34,610 nucleotides of DNA from Streptomonospora mangrovi (GCF_027604915.1 NZ_JAJAQC010000066.1:1-34610); one strand, 5' to 3'. Shown: positions 8,305 through 16,598, counted from the stretch's first letter. The notes: generated from the sequence alone by a model not told the origin. Made by a program: numbers and translations.

Positions 8305-9483
8305 ATGCGCCCGCCTTACCCATCCCTCAGCCCCGACCCCGACGCCCCGCTGCGCGTGGCGATCGTGACGGAGTCGTTCCTGCCCCAGGTGAACGGTGTC
8401 ACCAACTCGGTGTGCCGGGTGGCCGACCACCTCCGCTCGCGCGGCCACCACGCCATCATCCTCGCCCCCGGCACCGGCCCGGCCGTCTACGCGGGCTTCC
8501 CGGTGCTGCGCCTGCCCAGCGTGCCGCTGCCGGGCTACCGGTCGTTCGCGCTGGGCCTGCCCGCCCGCCGGCTGGTCACCGCCGCGCTGCGCGCCTTCGC
8601 CCCCGACGTGCTGCACCTGGCCTCGCCGGTGCTGCTGGGCGGCGCCGCGGTCGAGGCGGCCCGGCCGCTGGCCCTGCCCACCGTCGCCGTCTACCAGACC
8701 GACCTGCCCGGATTCGCAGCGCGCCACGGGGTGCCCGGCGCCGACGCGCTGTGGCCGGTGCTGCGCCAGATCCACGCGGCGGTGGACCGCACCCTGGTGC
8801 CCTCCACCGCCACGCTGCGCGCGCTGGCCGAACGCGGGTTCCCCCGGCTGGGCCTGTGGCAGCGCGGCGTGGACACCGACCGCTTCCACCCCCGCCACCG
8901 CGACGAGGACCTGCGCCGGCGGCTGGCGCCCAACGGCGAGGTGCTGGTCGGCTACATCGGCCGGCTCTCCCGCGACAAGCGGGTGGACCTGCTGACACAC
9001 GTCGCGCGGCTGCGCGGCGCGCGCCTGGTGGTGGTGGGCGACGGCCCCGAGCGGGCGCGGCTGCGCCGCCGGATCCCCGGCGCGGTGTTCGTGGGCCAGC
9101 GCACCGGCGAGGAGTTGTCGCGGCTGCACGCGTCGATGGACGTGTTCGTGCACACCGGGGCCGACGAGACGTTCTGCCAGGCCATCCAGGAGGCACTGGC
9201 CTCGGGGGTGCCGGTGGTGGCGCCGGCGGCCGGCGGCCCGCTGGACCTGGTCGAGCCCGAGCGCACCGGCCTGCTGTACGCGCCGGAGTCGGTGCGCGAA
9301 CTGCGGGTGGCGGTGGGCCGGCTGGTCCACAACGGGGCGCTGCGGCGGCGCATGGCCGCCGCCGCGCGGCCCGCCGTGGAGGGCCGCACCTGGGAGGTCA
9401 TCGGCGACCAACTGATCGACCACTACCGGTCGGTGGTGGCCCCGGGGCAGGTGGAGGTGCCTCAGATGCGGCTGCACGCCTGA
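8305..9483 (+). CDS. GT4 glycosyltransferase (MgtA/PimB-like)
   Basis: GT-B fold glycosyltransferase of 392 aa. The N-terminal Rossmann half begins RVAIVTESFLPQVNGVTNSV. The C-terminal half carries GYIGRLSRDKRVDLL, VVVGDGPER and the nucleotide-sugar-binding E-x7-E in ETFCQAIQEALASG, followed by GVPVVAPAAGGPLDLV. The N-terminus closely recalls actinobacterial alpha-mannosyltransferases of the MgtA type, which use GDP-mannose on a glycolipid acceptor at the cytoplasmic face of the membrane; donor and acceptor here are inferred. ATG 8305 follows GGGAGA. It is monocistronic and convergent with the aminotransferase gene. Confidence 0.88.
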   Translation: MRPPYPSLSPDPDAPLRVAIVTESFLPQVNGVTNSVCRVADHLRSRGHHAIILAPGTGPAVYAGFPVLRLPSVPLPGYRSFALGLPARRLVTAALRAFAPDVLHLASPVLLGGAAVEAARPLALPTVAVYQTDLPGFAARHGVPGADALWPVLRQIHAAVDRTLVPSTATLRALAERGFPRLGLWQRGVDTDRFHPRHRDEDLRRRLAPNGEVLVGYIGRLSRDKRVDLLTHVARLRGARLVVVGDGPERARLRRRIPGAVFVGQRTGEELSRLHASMDVFVHTGADETFCQAIQEALASGVPVVAPAAGGPLDLVEPERTGLLYAPESVRELRVAVGRLVHNGALRRRMAAAARPAVEGRTWEVIGDQLIDHYRSVVAPGQVEVPQMRLHA

Positions 9484-9582
9484 ACGGGCGCTACGCTGTG
9501 CGCGGCGCGGGAGCGCGCCCGGCCCTTCCGCGATGACCGGGTGTCGCTCCCGCTGACCGCCTGTTCCCCGAACCCCCTCGCG

Positions 9583-9633
9583 CCTCTCCCTCTTCTCCCC
9601 TTTGTTCCTCTTTTTCTTGTTCTCCTCGTTCCC
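9583..9633 (+). other. Polypyrimidine tract in a convergent intergenic region
   Basis: About 51 bases consist almost only of C and T (three G, no A), with a TCTTTTTCTT core near 9609-9618. It lies between the stops of the GT4 gene (9483) and the aminotransferase (9682). The composition is unlike any neighbouring stretch. It could help transcription termination of the plus-strand gene, or be a remnant of slippage. Confidence 0.6.
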
Positions 9634-9644
9634 ACGTGGTGTGG

Positions 9645-9678
9645 GTCCGGCCGGCCATCCGCGCCGGGCCGGCCGGAC
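9645..9678. terminator. Perfect 12-bp hairpin between convergent genes
   Basis: GTCCGGCCGGCC (9645-9656) pairs with GGCCGGCCGGAC (9667-9678) around a 10-base loop. It begins 4 bases beyond the aminotransferase stop (9682, minus strand) and follows the pyrimidine tract on the plus strand, so it can serve both genes. Confidence 0.7.
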
Positions 9679-9681
9679 GGT

Positions 9682-10998
9682 TCACCCCGCCTCGGGCACG
9701 GCCCGCACCGCCGGGGCCGACACCCGCGCGGCCGTGCGCGCGCCCGGACCGACGCGCTCCAGCACCTCGCTGAGGCGGTCGAGGTGGGCGCGGATCCAGG
9801 GCAGCGCCACCGGGTCGTCGGCGGCGAGCGCGGCGTGCCGGCGGGCCTCGGTGTCGCCGTAGAGCAGGCTTGAGGCCACGCGCACGCGCAGCGCCCGGTC
9901 GTTCTCGCCGAACTCCGCGGCGGCCAGCACGCCCATGCCGTAGTCCTCCAGCAGCAGCGCCGCGAGTTCGCGGCCGGTGCGCACGCCGTGCTCGGCGGCC
10001 AGGTGGCCGCGCCACGCCTCCAGGTCGGGGTAGGTGTAGAAGGCCGCCTGCGGCGCGGGCACCAGCGCGCCGGCGGCGGCGAACCGGTCGGCCACCTCGC
10101 GGATGACGATGCCGTGCAGGCGGCGGCTGCGGCCGATGTGGTCGGCGATCTCGGGCGGCTCACCGAAGGCGTAGGCGGCGGCCTGCTGGACCGGCGCGGC
10201 CGGGCTGGACCAGATCTCACTGGCCACCCCGAGCAGGTCGGCGCGCAGCAGCCGGCCGAAGGGGCTGTCGGGCAGCCGGGCCACCCCCAGCCGCCACCCG
10301 CCCAGGGCGAGGTTCTTGCTCAGGCCGGTGGTGACCACGGTGCGCTCGGGGGCGTACTCGGCCAGGCTGTGGAAGTCGGCCCCGGGGTCGTGCACGAGGT
10401 CGCGGTAGATCTCGTCGGAGATGATGACCAGGTCGAGTTCGCGGGCGGTGTGGGCCAGGCGCCGCACGGTGGCGTCGTCGGCGAGGGTGCCGGTGGGGTT
10501 GTCGGGCAGCGTGGCGATCACGGCGCGGATGTCGCGGCCCCGCGAGCGCTCGTCCTCGACGGCGGCGGCCAGCAGGTCGGGCTGGGGCAGCCCGCCCTGG
10601 GCGGGGTCGGTGGGCACCTGCACGCAGCCGTAGCCGGAGAGGTGGGCCTGGGCGGCGTAGCTGACCCAACTGGGCGCGGCCACCGCGACCGCGCCGCCGA
10701 TGCTCAGCAGCAGGCCGTAGAGCAGCGGCTTGCTGCCGGGGCCGGCCACCACCAGGTCGGGGTCGGTGGGCAGGCCGCGGCGGCGCCAGTAGCCGGCGGC
10801 GGCCTCGCGGAGTTCGGCCGAGCCGGCGACCGGGCCGTAGGCGTTCCTGTCACATCCAGCCGACAGCGCGTCGCGCATGGAGGGGTGGACCGGCAGCCCG
10901 GCCTCACCGAAGCCCAGGGGCAGCACGGGCAGGCCGCGGCGGCGGCGCTCGGCCAGGGCTTCGTTGACGGCGAGGGTGGCGGACACGGTGACAGACAT
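9682..10998 (-). CDS. PLP-dependent class I/II aminotransferase
   Basis: Fold-type I aminotransferase of 438 aa. Seen: AYGPVAGSAELREA (start of the PLP domain), GPGSKPLLYG, LPDNPTG with the conserved Asn (about 167), ISDEIYRDL (Asp about 195), Schiff-base Lys about 228 in TTGLSKNLALGGWRLG, and the arginine of GGWRLG. The substrate amino acid is not identifiable; the layout resembles aspartate/aromatic aminotransferase relatives. The C-terminal 60 residues (after RVRVASSLLYGDTEARR) are longer than in minimal members. ATG 10998 has GGAG 11 bases upstream, a loose spacing. The gene is divergent from the LysR regulator 157 bases away, the classic arrangement for a regulator and its target. Confidence 0.87.
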   Translation of the reverse strand: MSVTVSATLAVNEALAERRRRGLPVLPLGFGEAGLPVHPSMRDALSAGCDRNAYGPVAGSAELREAAAGYWRRRGLPTDPDLVVAGPGSKPLLYGLLLSIGGAVAVAAPSWVSYAAQAHLSGYGCVQVPTDPAQGGLPQPDLLAAAVEDERSRGRDIRAVIATLPDNPTGTLADDATVRRLAHTARELDLVIISDEIYRDLVHDPGADFHSLAEYAPERTVVTTGLSKNLALGGWRLGVARLPDSPFGRLLRADLLGVASEIWSSPAAPVQQAAAYAFGEPPEIADHIGRSRRLHGIVIREVADRFAAAGALVPAPQAAFYTYPDLEAWRGHLAAEHGVRTGRELAALLLEDYGMGVLAAAEFGENDRALRVRVASSLLYGDTEARRHAALAADDPVALPWIRAHLDRLSEVLERVGPGARTAARVSAPAVRAVPEAG

Positions 10999-11142
10999 GA
11001 AGCGATCAACTCCGCATCGTCGACGGCTCGAAACGGCTCCGAGCCCGTGGTCTGCGGCCGGGCGCCACGGGCGGCCCGGCTGTCATGTGCCACACTGCCC
11101 AATCCCGTGCATCAGTACCAGCGGATCTTTCGCATGCAGAGG

Positions 11143-11157
11143 ATAAGCTGGGCTTAT
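11143..11157 (+). promoter_or_regulatory. LysR-type T-N11-A box on the regulator start codon
   Basis: ATAAGC-TGG-GCTTAT is a perfect 6-bp inverted repeat and contains T-N11-A, the LysR-family recognition core. Its right arm overlaps the first bases of ATG 11156. TAAGCT at 11144-11149 also fits a -10 hexamer placed for transcription starting at the A of the ATG. Autoregulation by occlusion of its own promoter is inferred. Confidence 0.55.
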
Positions 11158-12100
11158 GCTCGACCTTCGCCGACTCCAGATCCTCAAGGAGTTCTCCGAG
11201 CGCGGCACCATCGCCGCTACCGCCGAGGCGCTGGGTTACACCGCCTCGGCGGTGTCCCAGCAACTGTCGGCGCTGGAGCGCGAGGCCGGGGCCCCGCTGC
11301 TGGACCGCACCGCGCGCAGCGCCGAGCTGACCGAGAGCGGCCGGCTGCTGGCGGAGAACGCCGAGCACATCCTGGACTTGGTCGAGGCGGCGGAGTCGGT
11401 GCTGGCCCAGCGGCGGGAGGTGGTGGCCGGCCGGGTGACCGTCACGGCCTTCCCCACCGGCGCGGTGGCGTTCGCGCCGCCGCTGGCGCGGTGCCTGAAG
11501 GTGCACGGCGACCTGCAACTGGTGCTGCGGCAGAGCGTGGGCGCCGCCGGCGCGCGCCAGGTGGCCTCGGCCGAGGTCGACATCGCGCTGGTGGACGACT
11601 GGTCGGGCGAGCGGCCCGACATCGGCGCGGGGCGGCTGCGGCACGTCCACCTGCTGCACGACCCCATGGTGCTGGCGGTGTCCAAGGACCACCCGCTGGC
11701 CGACCCGGCGGTGCCCGTGGACCTGCGCGCGCTGCGCGACGAGCCGTGGATCGCGGCGCCCGACAGCGAGCCCTCGCGCGCGGGCATCGACCGGCTGTTC
11801 GCCGACGTGGGGGGCGCGCCGGCGGCGGCGTGGGAGTTCGAGGGGCAGTCCACGATCCTGAGTCTGGTGGCGGGGGGCATCGGGATCGCGGCGGTGCCGG
11901 CGCTGGCGCTGGCGGCGGGCACCTCGGGCCTGTCCTTCCGGCGGCTGCCCGGGGTGGGGCCCACCCGCGAGGTCTACGCCGTGGTGCGGTCCGCGAGCAT
12001 GCGGCGGCCGGCGATCGAGGCCACCCTGCGGGCGCTGCGCCGCACGGCGGCCGAGGTGCGCCGCCGCCTGGACCGCGACCTGGGGGCGGCGCCCGGCTGA
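11156..12100 (+). CDS. LysR-family transcriptional regulator
   Basis: 314 aa. The N-terminal winged helix-turn-helix (about 1-60) contains TIAATAEALGYTASAVSQQLSALER; a linker helix and a two-lobed effector-binding domain follow (from about RVTVTAFPTGAV to RREVYAVVRSAS-like sequence near 270). It probably controls the divergent aminotransferase and itself, sensing a small molecule, perhaps an amino acid; this follows from gene order and the T-N11-A box. No Shine-Dalgarno site precedes ATG 11156, which agrees with a leaderless transcript. The arginine-rich C-terminal tail (LRRTAAEVRRRLDRDL) is beyond the usual domain. Confidence 0.92.
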   Translation: MLDLRRLQILKEFSERGTIAATAEALGYTASAVSQQLSALEREAGAPLLDRTARSAELTESGRLLAENAEHILDLVEAAESVLAQRREVVAGRVTVTAFPTGAVAFAPPLARCLKVHGDLQLVLRQSVGAAGARQVASAEVDIALVDDWSGERPDIGAGRLRHVHLLHDPMVLAVSKDHPLADPAVPVDLRALRDEPWIAAPDSEPSRAGIDRLFADVGGAPAAAWEFEGQSTILSLVAGGIGIAAVPALALAAGTSGLSFRRLPGVGPTREVYAVVRSASMRRPAIEATLRALRRTAAEVRRRLDRDLGAAPG

Positions 12101-12183
12101 GGACGGGCTCCCGGGTGCGGGGCGGGGGCCGCGCGCACCCGGTACTCGCGGTGCTCGCGGTGCCGCCAGCGCCTTCAGTGCCC

Positions 12184-12504
12184 TCAGTCGCGGCCGTCGA
12201 AGGGCCGCAGCCGGTGGTGGAGGCGGTCCAGGCGGCGGCGCAGCCGGCGGGCGACGTGGCGGGCGCGGTCGCGCTCCTCGCGCACCGCCCACCAGTGCGA
12301 GTACGCCTCGATCCGGCGGCGGCGCAGCTCGGCCAACTCCTCCTCGGCGCGCTGGACCTGGCGCTGGATCTCGGTGTGGACGCGTTCCAGGCCGACGAGC
12401 GCGGCCTCGCGCTCATCGGCCTCCCGCTGGACCCTGTGCAGCCGGGCCGCGATCCCGTGGATCTGCGCGGCCCTGCTGCTCCGGCCCGTCCCGACGAACC
12501 ACAC
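12184..12504 (-). CDS. Small basic coiled-coil protein (hypothetical)
   Basis: 106 codons from GTG 12504. The predicted protein is almost entirely helical and very rich in Arg, Glu and Leu, with heptad-like spacing (RLHRVQREADEREAALVGLERV, then EIQRQVQRAEEELAELRRRRIEA). It has no membrane segment and no recognised domain. A ribosome site is not evident, so the start is uncertain. It lies downstream of the GT4 gene on the same strand, 213 bases away, and ends 83 bases from the convergent LysR gene. Amphipathic composition argues for a real protein over a chance frame, but at this GC content the call stays tentative. Confidence 0.5.
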   Translation of the reverse strand: MWFVGTGRSSRAAQIHGIAARLHRVQREADEREAALVGLERVHTEIQRQVQRAEEELAELRRRRIEAYSHWWAVREERDRARHVARRLRRRLDRLHHRLRPFDGRD

Positions 12505-12700
12505 AGGGGTTGTCTAACCGCGCGGCGCGAGCACATCACCGGAGAGTCGCGCAAAGAATACGGAAAGTGAGTGAGTTGTCCACCAACGCCCCATAGGCAA
12601 CATAAATGCCGTAGGTCCGTTAGGACCATCAGGCACGTCAAGAGCGTTGGGCCGGGCTTCCCGGGTGCCGCGACGCGCCGGGCGCCCGCGCGGCGGCGCG

Positions 12701-12715
12701 CCCGCCCCGGGCGGG
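12701..12715 (-). terminator. Short hairpin after the GT4 gene
   Basis: CCCGCC (12701-12706) pairs with GGCGGG (12710-12715) across a 3-base loop, 2 bases beyond the stop of the minus-strand glycosyltransferase. It sits in a wider GC-rich stretch, so it could be fortuitous. Between it and the coiled-coil ORF, 12505-12700 shows a relatively AT-rich part with GGTCC-GTTA-GGACC (12615-12628) and nothing else recognisable. Confidence 0.35.
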
Positions 12716-12717
12716 GG

Positions 12718-14028
12718 TCAGGCGGCCATCCCCTGGCGCCGCAGGAGCGCACCGGCCACCGCCGGCGGGCGCAGCCGCGACATCGGGCGCGGCCGGACCT
12801 CGGTGTAGATCTCGACGAACCGGTCCAGGGAGCGCGCGTGGTCGTGGCGCTGGGCGATCTCGCGGCTGGCGGCGCCCATGCCGGCGCGGGTGCCGGGGTC
12901 GCCCAGCACCTCGACCAGCCGCTTGGCCAGCGCCGGGACGTCGCCGGGCGGGTAGAGGTAGCCGTTGCGGCCCTCCTCCACCAGGTGCGGCAGCGCCAGT
13001 GCGTCGGCCGCCACCACGGGCAGCCCGGTGGACATCGCCTCCAGCGTGGCGATGCTCTGCAACTCCGCCACGCTGCCGATGGCGAACACGTCGCCGGCGA
13101 CGTAGACCAGCGGCAGGTCGGCGTCGGGCACGAACCCGAGGAAGTGCACGCGGTCGGCCACGCCCAGCTCGGCGGCCAGCCGGCGCAGCCGCTCCTCGCG
13201 CTGACCGGTGCCGGCCAGGGCGAGCTGGAGGTCGCGCTCCTCGTGGACGCGGGGCAGCGCCCGGATCAGGTCCTCGATGCGCTTCTCCTCGTCCAGCCGG
13301 CCGACGAACACCATGGTGTCGCGGTCGGGCAGGCCGAAGCGGGCGCGGGCGGCGGCGCGCTCGGCCGGGCGGGGATGGAAGCGCTCCAGGTCGATGCCGC
13401 AGGAGACCGCCTCGACGTGGCGGTCCAGGCCCTTGCCGGTGAGCAGGTCGGCGGCGCGCCCGGTGGGCGTGGTGACGTAGTCGGCGGTGCGCGCCACGGC
13501 GATCATGTCGCGCCAGGCGAGGTCGCCCACCAACTCCTGGAGCCGGCCGGGGATGTGGGCGTGGGCGAACAGGTTGTCGGGCATGAAGTGGTTGGTCAGC
13601 ACCACCGGAACCCCGGCCCGGCGGGCGCGGGAGATGGCGGCGCGGCAGGTCGTGAAGTGGCTCTGGGCGTGCAGCACGTGCGGGCGCAGCCGCGCGATCA
13701 GCCGGTCCAGGTGGCCGTGGATCCCCAGCGGCAGGGTGGTGCGCATGGAGTCGTGCACCAGCACCGACACCGAGCGCAGGTGGTGCAGGGTGACCCCGTC
13801 GCGGCGGCTGATCCCGGGCTCGCCGCTGGGCGAGGCGCACACCACGTGCACGTCGTGGCCGCGCGCCGCCAGGCCGGCGGCCAGGCGGTGGGTGAAGTAG
13901 GCGCAGCCGTTGACGTCGGGCGGGTAGGTGTCGGCCGCGATCAGGACGCGCAGCCGGGCCGTGGGCGAAGGCGAAGAGGCGGCTCGGGCGCCGGAGCGGA
14001 GCGACGCGCGCTGGCTCAACGGGGTCAT
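12718..14028 (-). CDS. GT4 glycosyltransferase
   Basis: GT-B glycosyltransferase, 436 aa. N-terminal half begins LRVLIAADTYPPDVNGCAYFTHRLAAGLAARGHDV; the C-terminal half has VFVGRLDEEKRIEDLI, LALAGTGQREERL and the E-x7-E in ELQSIATLEAMSTGLPVV. The acceptor is unknown; a lipid-linked or cell-envelope sugar is likely from the family. The first 25 residues (Ser/Ala/Arg-rich) precede the fold. ATG 14028 overlaps the upstream membrane-protein stop as ATGA with AGGAGA in front, so translation is coupled. A hairpin follows the stop. Confidence 0.9.
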   Translation of the reverse strand: MTPLSQRASLRSGARAASSPSPTARLRVLIAADTYPPDVNGCAYFTHRLAAGLAARGHDVHVVCASPSGEPGISRRDGVTLHHLRSVSVLVHDSMRTTLPLGIHGHLDRLIARLRPHVLHAQSHFTTCRAAISRARRAGVPVVLTNHFMPDNLFAHAHIPGRLQELVGDLAWRDMIAVARTADYVTTPTGRAADLLTGKGLDRHVEAVSCGIDLERFHPRPAERAAARARFGLPDRDTMVFVGRLDEEKRIEDLIRALPRVHEERDLQLALAGTGQREERLRRLAAELGVADRVHFLGFVPDADLPLVYVAGDVFAIGSVAELQSIATLEAMSTGLPVVAADALALPHLVEEGRNGYLYPPGDVPALAKRLVEVLGDPGTRAGMGAASREIAQRHDHARSLDRFVEIYTEVRPRPMSRLRPPAVAGALLRRQGMAA

Positions 14029-14966
14029 CGGGAGTCTCCTGAGGTCGTCGTCGAGTGGACGGAGGTCGTGGAGGGTGCGGGGCCCGCCGGTTCGGCGTCC
14101 CCGGCCGAGTGCCGGGCGGCCTCGGGGTTGCGGTTGCGGGCCATGGCCAGCACCACCGTGCCGGTGATGGCCAGCAGGGCGGCGCCGGTGGCCAGGACCT
14201 GGTCCAGCGGCGTGGCGGGTAGCCCCTCGCCCAGCAGCAGCGCGCCGATCCCCGCCCCCGTGATGGGGTCGACGACCAGCAGCGTGGCGTAGGCGGCGGC
14301 GAAGTGGCCGGTGCGGTAGGCGTTCTGCTGGAACAGCCCGCCGAACAGGGCCACCGCCACGGCCAGCACGGTCAGCCAGCTCAGCACGGCGGTGGGGCTG
14401 AGCACGGCGTTGGCCGCCACCACCCGGGCCAGGGCCGAGGTGGTGCCCAGCGCCACGCCGGCGACCGTGGCCAGCAGCAGCACCCGCAGGGTGGGCGGCA
14501 GCCAGTGGGCGGCGACGTAGGCGGCGCTGCCCACCGCCGCGACCGAGCCGGCCAGCGCCAGGGCGGTGCCGGTGGCCATGTGCGGGGTCTGGGCGGTGTG
14601 CGGGAACAGCAGGAGCAGCCCGGCCAGGCCGACCATGACGGCACCGCCGGCGGTGATCTGGCCGGGGCGGACCCGGCGCCGGTTGAACACCGCCGACAGC
14701 ACGATCGCGAAGATCAGGCCGGTGACCCCGATGGGCTGGATGATGGTGAGCGGGGCGCCGCTGAGGGCCACCAGGTGCAGGGCCACGCCGACCCCGGCGC
14801 CCAGGGTGCCCAGGATCCAGCGCGGGCGCTGGGCGAGGTGGACCAGGAAGCCCAGCCGGGCGACGCTGCGCCCCGGGGCGCGCACGGCGTCGCGCTCCTG
14901 GAGGGCCGACCCGAGGGCCATGCAGAAGGCCCCCGCCAGGGCGATGAGGATGGACCAGATCAGCAT
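14025..14966 (-). CDS. DMT/EamA-like multi-pass membrane protein
   Basis: 313 aa with about nine or ten hydrophobic helices (first: LIWSILIALAGAFCMALGSALQ). The pattern, with LHLVALSGAPLTIIQPIGVTGLIFAIVLSA in the first half and FAAAYATLLVVDPITGAGIGALLLGE in the second, is the internally repeated organisation of drug/metabolite-type transporters. The C-terminal tail is Ser/Thr-rich and cytosolic or exposed. ATG 14966 has AGGAG 6 bases upstream. Its stop overlaps the glycosyltransferase start by 4 bases, so the two are co-expressed. A role in moving a lipid-linked sugar or a precursor for the partner enzyme is inferred only from that coupling. Confidence 0.85.
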   Translation of the reverse strand: MLIWSILIALAGAFCMALGSALQERDAVRAPGRSVARLGFLVHLAQRPRWILGTLGAGVGVALHLVALSGAPLTIIQPIGVTGLIFAIVLSAVFNRRRVRPGQITAGGAVMVGLAGLLLLFPHTAQTPHMATGTALALAGSVAAVGSAAYVAAHWLPPTLRVLLLATVAGVALGTTSALARVVAANAVLSPTAVLSWLTVLAVAVALFGGLFQQNAYRTGHFAAAYATLLVVDPITGAGIGALLLGEGLPATPLDQVLATGAALLAITGTVVLAMARNRNPEAARHSAGDAEPAGPAPSTTSVHSTTTSGDSR

Positions 14967-15482
14967 TCCGGTCTCCTCTCTGGCGGAGCGGTGGGATCCG
15001 GCGGCCGGTGCGGCATCGTCTCCCCCTCGTCGGTACTCGGCGGGCGCCGTCGTGCGCGCTTCGCCTGTCCGAAACGCTACGGCGCGGCTCCTGGGCCGGG
15101 CGATAACGTCACCACCCGGATCGGGGTGGTGCCAGCCCTACCGCGCGGGTGCGCCCCTCCCTCCTGCCGGTGGCGGCCGGCCGACGCCGTCGCGGCGCCC
15201 GCGCCGGGGCGCGCGGCGCCCGGTCCGGCGCCCGGCGCGGACCGTGTATGTCCTGGATAGCGGCCGCGTCTGACCTCTCGCTCGCGTTCCGGGGAATCGC
15301 CGGAAACATCAGGGCAAGAGTCGGTGACGCGAGCCGGTTCCGCCGGGCCCGCTTCCCGGTCGGCGCCGTGTCAACCCCCTTCTTTGCCCGGCACGGCGGG
15401 CGCGGCGCGAAGGGCCGGGCGATCGCGGGCGGATTCGGCAGAATTGGGGGAATCCCCCGGACCAGCCAGGTAGGTGAACGCC
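14967..15482. other. 516-bp divergent intergenic region
   Basis: No credible gene is seen between the DMT-type gene (-) and the AsnC-type regulator (+). It holds a perfect inverted repeat CACCACCC-GGATCG-GGGTGGTG (15110-15131) and, close to the regulator, GGGGG-AAT-CCCCC (15446-15458) 25 bases before the GTG start. Either could be an operator; the second is well placed for autoregulation. Short reading frames in it are arginine/proline-rich and have no ribosome sites. Confidence 0.5.
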
Positions 15483-16370
15483 GTGAGCGCGGTGGAACTG
15501 GACAGCCTCGACGCCGCCATCGTGCGTGAGCTGCGGGCCGACGGCCGCCTGCCGTTCGAGACGCTGGCCGGGCGCGTGGGGCTGTCCCGCGCGGCGACGC
15601 GGCTGCGGGTGCGCCGACTGGTGGACAGCGGCGCCCTGCGGGTGGTGGGCGTGCCCCACCCGGCCGTGCGGGACGTGGGGGCGCCGGCGCACCTGGCGGT
15701 GGCGGTGCGCGGCGGCGCCCGGGAGGCCGCCGAGGCGCTGGCGCGGCTGCCCGAGGCCGCGCAGGTGGGCCTGGCGTCGGGACCGCTGCCGGTGCGGGCC
15801 GAGATGCGCGCCCACGACCTGCGGGGACTGACGGCGGCGGTCGAGCGCGTCCGCGCCCTGCCGGGGGTGCGCGGCGCCGACACGCTGGTCTACACCGACG
15901 TGGTCAAGGACCCCCGCCTCTCCTCGGCGCCGCCGCCGCGCGTGCGGCCTGACGCCGTCGACCTGCGGCTGGTGGGGTTGCTGGAGGCCGACGGGCGGAT
16001 GTCCTTCGCCGACATGGCCGGGCGGGTGGGGCTGTCGGCCGGCGCGGTGCGCACCCGGGTGATGCGGCTGATCCGGGGCGGCGCGGTGCGCGTCACCGCG
16101 CTGCTGGACCCGGGTGCGGTGGGGATGGCGCGGTACGGCGGGTTCACCGCCCGGCTGGAGGAGAGGGGCGGCGCGGCGGTCGCCGAGATCACCGGCTGGG
16201 AGCACACCCGGTTCCTGGCCCGCTGCCTGGGCGGCGCCGACCTGGTGGGAGTGGTCGCGGCGGGCTCGGTGCCGGACCTGGGCGCGGTCTTCGAGCGCCT
16301 GCGGCGGCTGCCGGGCGTGGCGGTGACCGAGACGTGGATCCGGCTGGAGTCGGTGTCGGGGGCGGACTAG
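15483..16370 (+). CDS. Lrp/AsnC regulator with two AsnC modules
   Basis: 295 aa, twice the usual Lrp length. Two helix-turn-helix units are visible: LDAAIVRELRADGRLPFETLAGRVGLSRAATRLRVRRL-type sequence near the N-terminus, and VDLRLVGLLEADGRMSFADMAGRVGLSAGAVRTRV in the second half. Each is followed by an alpha/beta sensor half (the second ending VVAAGSVPDLGAVFERLRRLPGVAVTETW). It is a DNA-binding regulator, probably responding to an amino acid or metabolite. GTG 15483 has AGG 8 bases upstream; the earlier GTG at 15474 is too close to it. It is followed by a hairpin and then the asparagine-synthase-like gene, which is a possible target. Confidence 0.88.
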   Translation: MSAVELDSLDAAIVRELRADGRLPFETLAGRVGLSRAATRLRVRRLVDSGALRVVGVPHPAVRDVGAPAHLAVAVRGGAREAAEALARLPEAAQVGLASGPLPVRAEMRAHDLRGLTAAVERVRALPGVRGADTLVYTDVVKDPRLSSAPPPRVRPDAVDLRLVGLLEADGRMSFADMAGRVGLSAGAVRTRVMRLIRGGAVRVTALLDPGAVGMARYGGFTARLEERGGAAVAEITGWEHTRFLARCLGGADLVGVVAAGSVPDLGAVFERLRRLPGVAVTETWIRLESVSGAD

Positions 16371-16399
16371 CGGGCGGAGCGGACGCGGCGCAGGCCGGA

Positions 16400-16439
16400 G
16401 GCGGGGCGGGGCAGAGTGGGCGGCTCCCCCGGCCCCGCC
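16400..16439 (+). terminator. Hairpin after the AsnC-type regulator
   Basis: GGCGGGGC (16400-16407) pairs with GCCCCGCC (16432-16439), and the inner GGGG (16408-16411) can pair with CCCC (16427-16430) leaving one bulged G. It starts 30 bases after the regulator stop. Confidence 0.5.
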
Positions 16440-16598
16440 GGGACACGCACCCGCACACCCCTGTGCTGAGCGGGAACGACGCCGGACGCCGGAGCCGACC
16501 ACGGCGGCCGATCACGGTCCCGGGTCCGCCGGTTTCCCGTGCCGCCCGGTGTCCGAGACCGGCCGTTGGCCGGTTCCGGCCCCGCACGCCGCAGGCCG

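Noticed and set aside
15109-15309. 66-codon minus-strand ORF in the AsnC/DMT intergenic region
   Set aside because: Arg/Ala/Pro-rich sequence, no ribosome site and no recognisable motif.
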